A stretch of DNA of 5,153 bases from Candidatus Gerdarchaeota archaeon (lineage in GTDB: Archaea; Asgardarchaeota; Heimdallarchaeia; JABLTI01), in the NCBI GenBank assembly GCA_016839405.1, contig JAEOUJ010000335.1, positions 1-5,153 on the forward strand, given 5' to 3'. The notes under the pieces were generated by a model, which worked only from the letters and a program-made list of their open reading frames with translations, had not been told where the DNA came from and searched no databases. Shown piece by piece: positions 3,044-5,153 of the stretch (the stretch's first letter is position 1; each line of letters starts with the position of its first letter). A program made the position numbers and the translations under genes.

Positions 3044-5153
3044 TTAGTCCTTTTCCTGTGCGACGGATAATTTGTCAACTTTGAGTTTCTGTTGACAAAC
3101 AGGGCAAGTCCCCTTCACTTTAACCCATTCCAACAAATGTTCTTTATGAGCAATATTTTGACAATGATAACATTCAAGATAGTCTGAACCAAAAGAGATT
3201 GGTAATTTACAAACTGAACATTGAATTGTATCCATTCCACAGTTTGAGCAAGGCTCATTAACATTTGTTCTTTCCTCTCCGCATGAGAAACAACTGATTT
3301 TCCTCTTAGAAATTCTATCTTTGATTTCTTCATGATTTATAGGCACTGAAAATTCGGTTGGTGTAACACCTAGACTAATCAAACTTGTTATCTCAGTTAC
3401 AATTCTATTCTTTTCTTCTGTAGGAGCACTTTGATAAGCTAACTGCAAATAATTTAGTGAAGATTGTAGCTCCTCTATGTCTCTTAATGCTAAACCTAGT
3501 TGTTCTGCTACAAGATGTAGTGGAATATCAAGCACAATATTGAAAATTGCTTTTCTCAAATCTTTCATATCTCTCAAATTTTCAAATTCTTTTTGAAGTA
3601 AAGTAGCTTTTTCAGAACCTTTTTTATCGAAAATTGCTTTTACGAAATTTCTTAGAGGTGATAGCATCCAATCTAATATGTCATTTTGTTCATGCGTACC
3701 AATTTCCTCAAGAGTCTTTTGAGCTTCCTCCCAATATTTCAAACCCTCTCTAAATTTGCTTAATTTTAAGGCATTTTGTCCCTTATGTAACAATTCTTGT
3801 ACTTTAAACTTCTTAAAAGTAAATAAGTACGTTGAATTATAGTCTTTGGCTATTTTAATTCCTGCTTTCCAATTCTTAGTGCGTATATATTCTGTAATTA
3901 GATCATTTATAGCTCGATTTTTATTTAATTTAATATCTATGGTTATTGGTTTTTCTTCTGTATAATATTCATTATAACTTTGTTTTGTTTTTCTATATAT
4001 TGTTTCCATGAAAACTATGAAACCAATTAAAGTAAGTGCAAAAATCACACTTAATATGATAATAAGATCCATTTGTATGATTTTGAATTGATTAGTAACA
4101 ATTATTGGCAATGTTTGAATGAAAGTACCTATATTTGTTTTAATTGTAATTTCCAAAATATCTTCATATGTTGTATGAGGTTCTATTCCAGAAAATGAAA
4201 TCAAAACAGGATAGGTAAATTTTTCTTCTGGATTAATTAAATCTTGAAAATCCGAAGAATACGATACGCTTGCTAAAGTTAGCGATATATTGGCATCTAA
4301 ATAAATTGAAAGATTATTAGTCAATTCTATATCAAAGTATACACTCTTTGATTCGTCACTTCTTATTATAATAATAGAACTTGGAGTGGTTGTACTAATT
4401 TTCGGTGTATAATCAATTCCAATTGTTTTTATTATTTCATGAATTATAACCTCATTTGATTTCATTTTAATTGACAATTCATTTGCAATTGCAGTTGAAC
4501 TTAATTCTGGTATATCAAATGAAATTTCAGATGGAAAGGAGTTTATTACTTGTAATGAATCATCTATTTGCTGAATTTTAATTTCAGCTGATATATCATT
4601 TCTGTTCTTTAATTCACCAGTTAAAGTAGTTGTTTCTACAGTTAAATTATTTGATTTACCTTCAAGTAATATCTCACCATATCCTTTCACTATAAAAGGT
4701 ATATAATTTAATGAATAAAATGTTAAAGCATTCTGTGATATTGGATTTTTACCAAGAAAAATACCAAATTGATATCCTTCAATTGAAAGAATAGTACTAG
4801 CTTTTATTCTACGTAAATTTGCTAATCCTGAATCAATTTCTTGGAAACCTGAATTGGTAATAACATTATAATCACTAACAGATTCAGCTAATAAATCATA
4901 AGTGGTCATTATGATTTCATCATCACCATCAAGATCAATATCAACAGATAAGCCATCTAGTGACCAAAGAGGAGTTTTATCAATAAGATATTCATCAGTA
5001 ATTGTTGATATACCATCTTCAATTGCAAGTTTCAAACAGAATGGATAATTATCTAAACCATTTTCAATAAAAGTACCAAATAAAGCAATATCTTGTTTAT
5101 TGGTGTTAATGGTGTTAATGATTTCCGAATTATAAGCTCTAAAAATATGTGTA
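3044..5153 (-). CDS. Single-span membrane protein with propeller-like ectodomain and cytosolic TPR-like, zinc-ribbon and RING/PHD-type tail (5' partial)
   Basis: The frame is open from the right edge to TAA at 3046-3044, giving 702 visible residues (numbered from the edge). The N-terminus is missing. A TTG at 5035 could be mistaken for a start, but coding continues upstream. Residues 16-21 (DIALFG) and 70-80 (Ca-loop VDIDLDGDDEI) look like FG-GAP/VCBS propeller blades. Beta-rich, Ig/CARDB-like sequence follows to about 354. One membrane helix lies at about 358-382, with basic IYRKTK after it, so the C-terminus is cytosolic. Residues 416-594 are helical, with a TPR-like repeat at about 459-485. 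Then come a zinc ribbon (C621, C624, C635, C638) and a cross-brace finger, C645-x2-C648-x12-C661-x2-C664-x4-H669-x2-H672-x10-C683-x2-C686, ending CPVC. The finger resembles RING/PHD (Prok-RING-like) domains. A sensor or receptor that recruits partners, perhaps a ubiquitin ligase, is inference; no E1, E2 or ubiquitin gene is in view. Confidence 0.8.
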   Translation of the reverse strand, partial: THIFRAYNSEIINTINTNKQDIALFGTFIENGLDNYPFCLKLAIEDGISTITDEYLIDKTPLWSLDGLSVDIDLDGDDEIIMTTYDLLAESVSDYNVITNSGFQEIDSGLANLRRIKASTILSIEGYQFGIFLGKNPISQNALTFYSLNYIPFIVKGYGEILLEGKSNNLTVETTTLTGELKNRNDISAEIKIQQIDDSLQVINSFPSEISFDIPELSSTAIANELSIKMKSNEVIIHEIIKTIGIDYTPKISTTTPSSIIIIRSDESKSVYFDIELTNNLSIYLDANISLTLASVSYSSDFQDLINPEEKFTYPVLISFSGIEPHTTYEDILEITIKTNIGTFIQTLPIIVTNQFKIIQMDLIIILSVIFALTLIGFIVFMETIYRKTKQSYNEYYTEEKPITIDIKLNKNRAINDLITEYIRTKNWKAGIKIAKDYNSTYLFTFKKFKVQELLHKGQNALKLSKFREGLKYWEEAQKTLEEIGTHEQNDILDWMLSPLRNFVKAIFDKKGSEKATLLQKEFENLRDMKDLRKAIFNIVLDIPLHLVAEQLGLALRDIEELQSSLNYLQLAYQSAPTEEKNRIVTEITSLISLGVTPTEFSVPINHEEIKDRISKRKISCFSCGEERTNVNEPCSNCGMDTIQCSVCKLPISFGSDYLECYHCQNIAHKEHLLEWVKVKGTCPVCQQKLKVDKLSVAQEKD

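Noticed and set aside
3022..3047. CTAAC/GTTAG inverted repeat as a plus-strand terminator for the permease gene
   Set aside because: A five-base stem with a long loop that overlaps the stop of the convergent gene is too weak to call.
3115..3333. Alternative minus-strand open frame within the zinc-finger region
   Set aside because: It overlaps the RING-type gene in another frame, and the main frame has the ordered Cys/His pairs; this is a shadow.
5033..5035. TTG at 5035 as the start of the RING-type protein
   Set aside because: The frame stays open for another 39 codons to the edge, with propeller-like sequence (DIALFG) upstream and no start signals at the TTG.

Overview
The window is strongly AT-rich. 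It carries a TATA-rich, archaeal-looking promoter pattern (TTTAAATA, TATATAAAA, some with plausible BRE bases) together with GGAG/AGGA-type Shine-Dalgarno sites. The clearest lineage hint is the right-hand gene. It encodes an exported Ca-loop/propeller-like ectodomain, one membrane span, and a cytosolic TPR-like and zinc-ribbon/RING-type tail. Zinc fingers of this kind with an H-x2-H-LLEW...CPVC ending are familiar from Asgard and related archaea, so an uncultured archaeon, possibly Asgard, is my best guess. This is inference from gene content; no marker gene is present, and some bacteria also carry PHD/RING-like fingers.

Layout, left to right: (i) the 5' part of a minus-strand helical hypothetical gene running off the left edge (1-313); (ii) a short divergent intergenic region with a small inverted repeat; (iii) a 77-residue two-helix membrane protein on the plus strand (475-708); (iv) a 552-base stretch without a protein gene, holding a well-formed transcription-unit candidate: an archaeal TATA box at 868-878, a predicted start near 901, two hairpins, and a hairpin plus T-tract ending at 1003 (a possible small RNA of about 100 nt); (v) a complete CYTH-domain protein of the class IV adenylate cyclase (CyaB) type (1261-1779); (vi) a complete TauE/SafE-family membrane permease (1997-2977); (vii) a perfect 11-bp hairpin between convergent genes, oriented as a terminator for the minus strand; (viii) the large membrane RING-type protein on the minus strand, complete at its C-terminus and open through the right edge (3044-5153).

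The plus-strand genes are separated by more than 200 bases and each has its own promoter candidate, so they do not look like one operon. No functional pathway links CYTH, TauE and the RING-type protein on this evidence. No tRNA, rRNA, CRISPR array or transposase was seen. The items most worth following up are the receptor-like membrane RING-type protein and the candidate small RNA.
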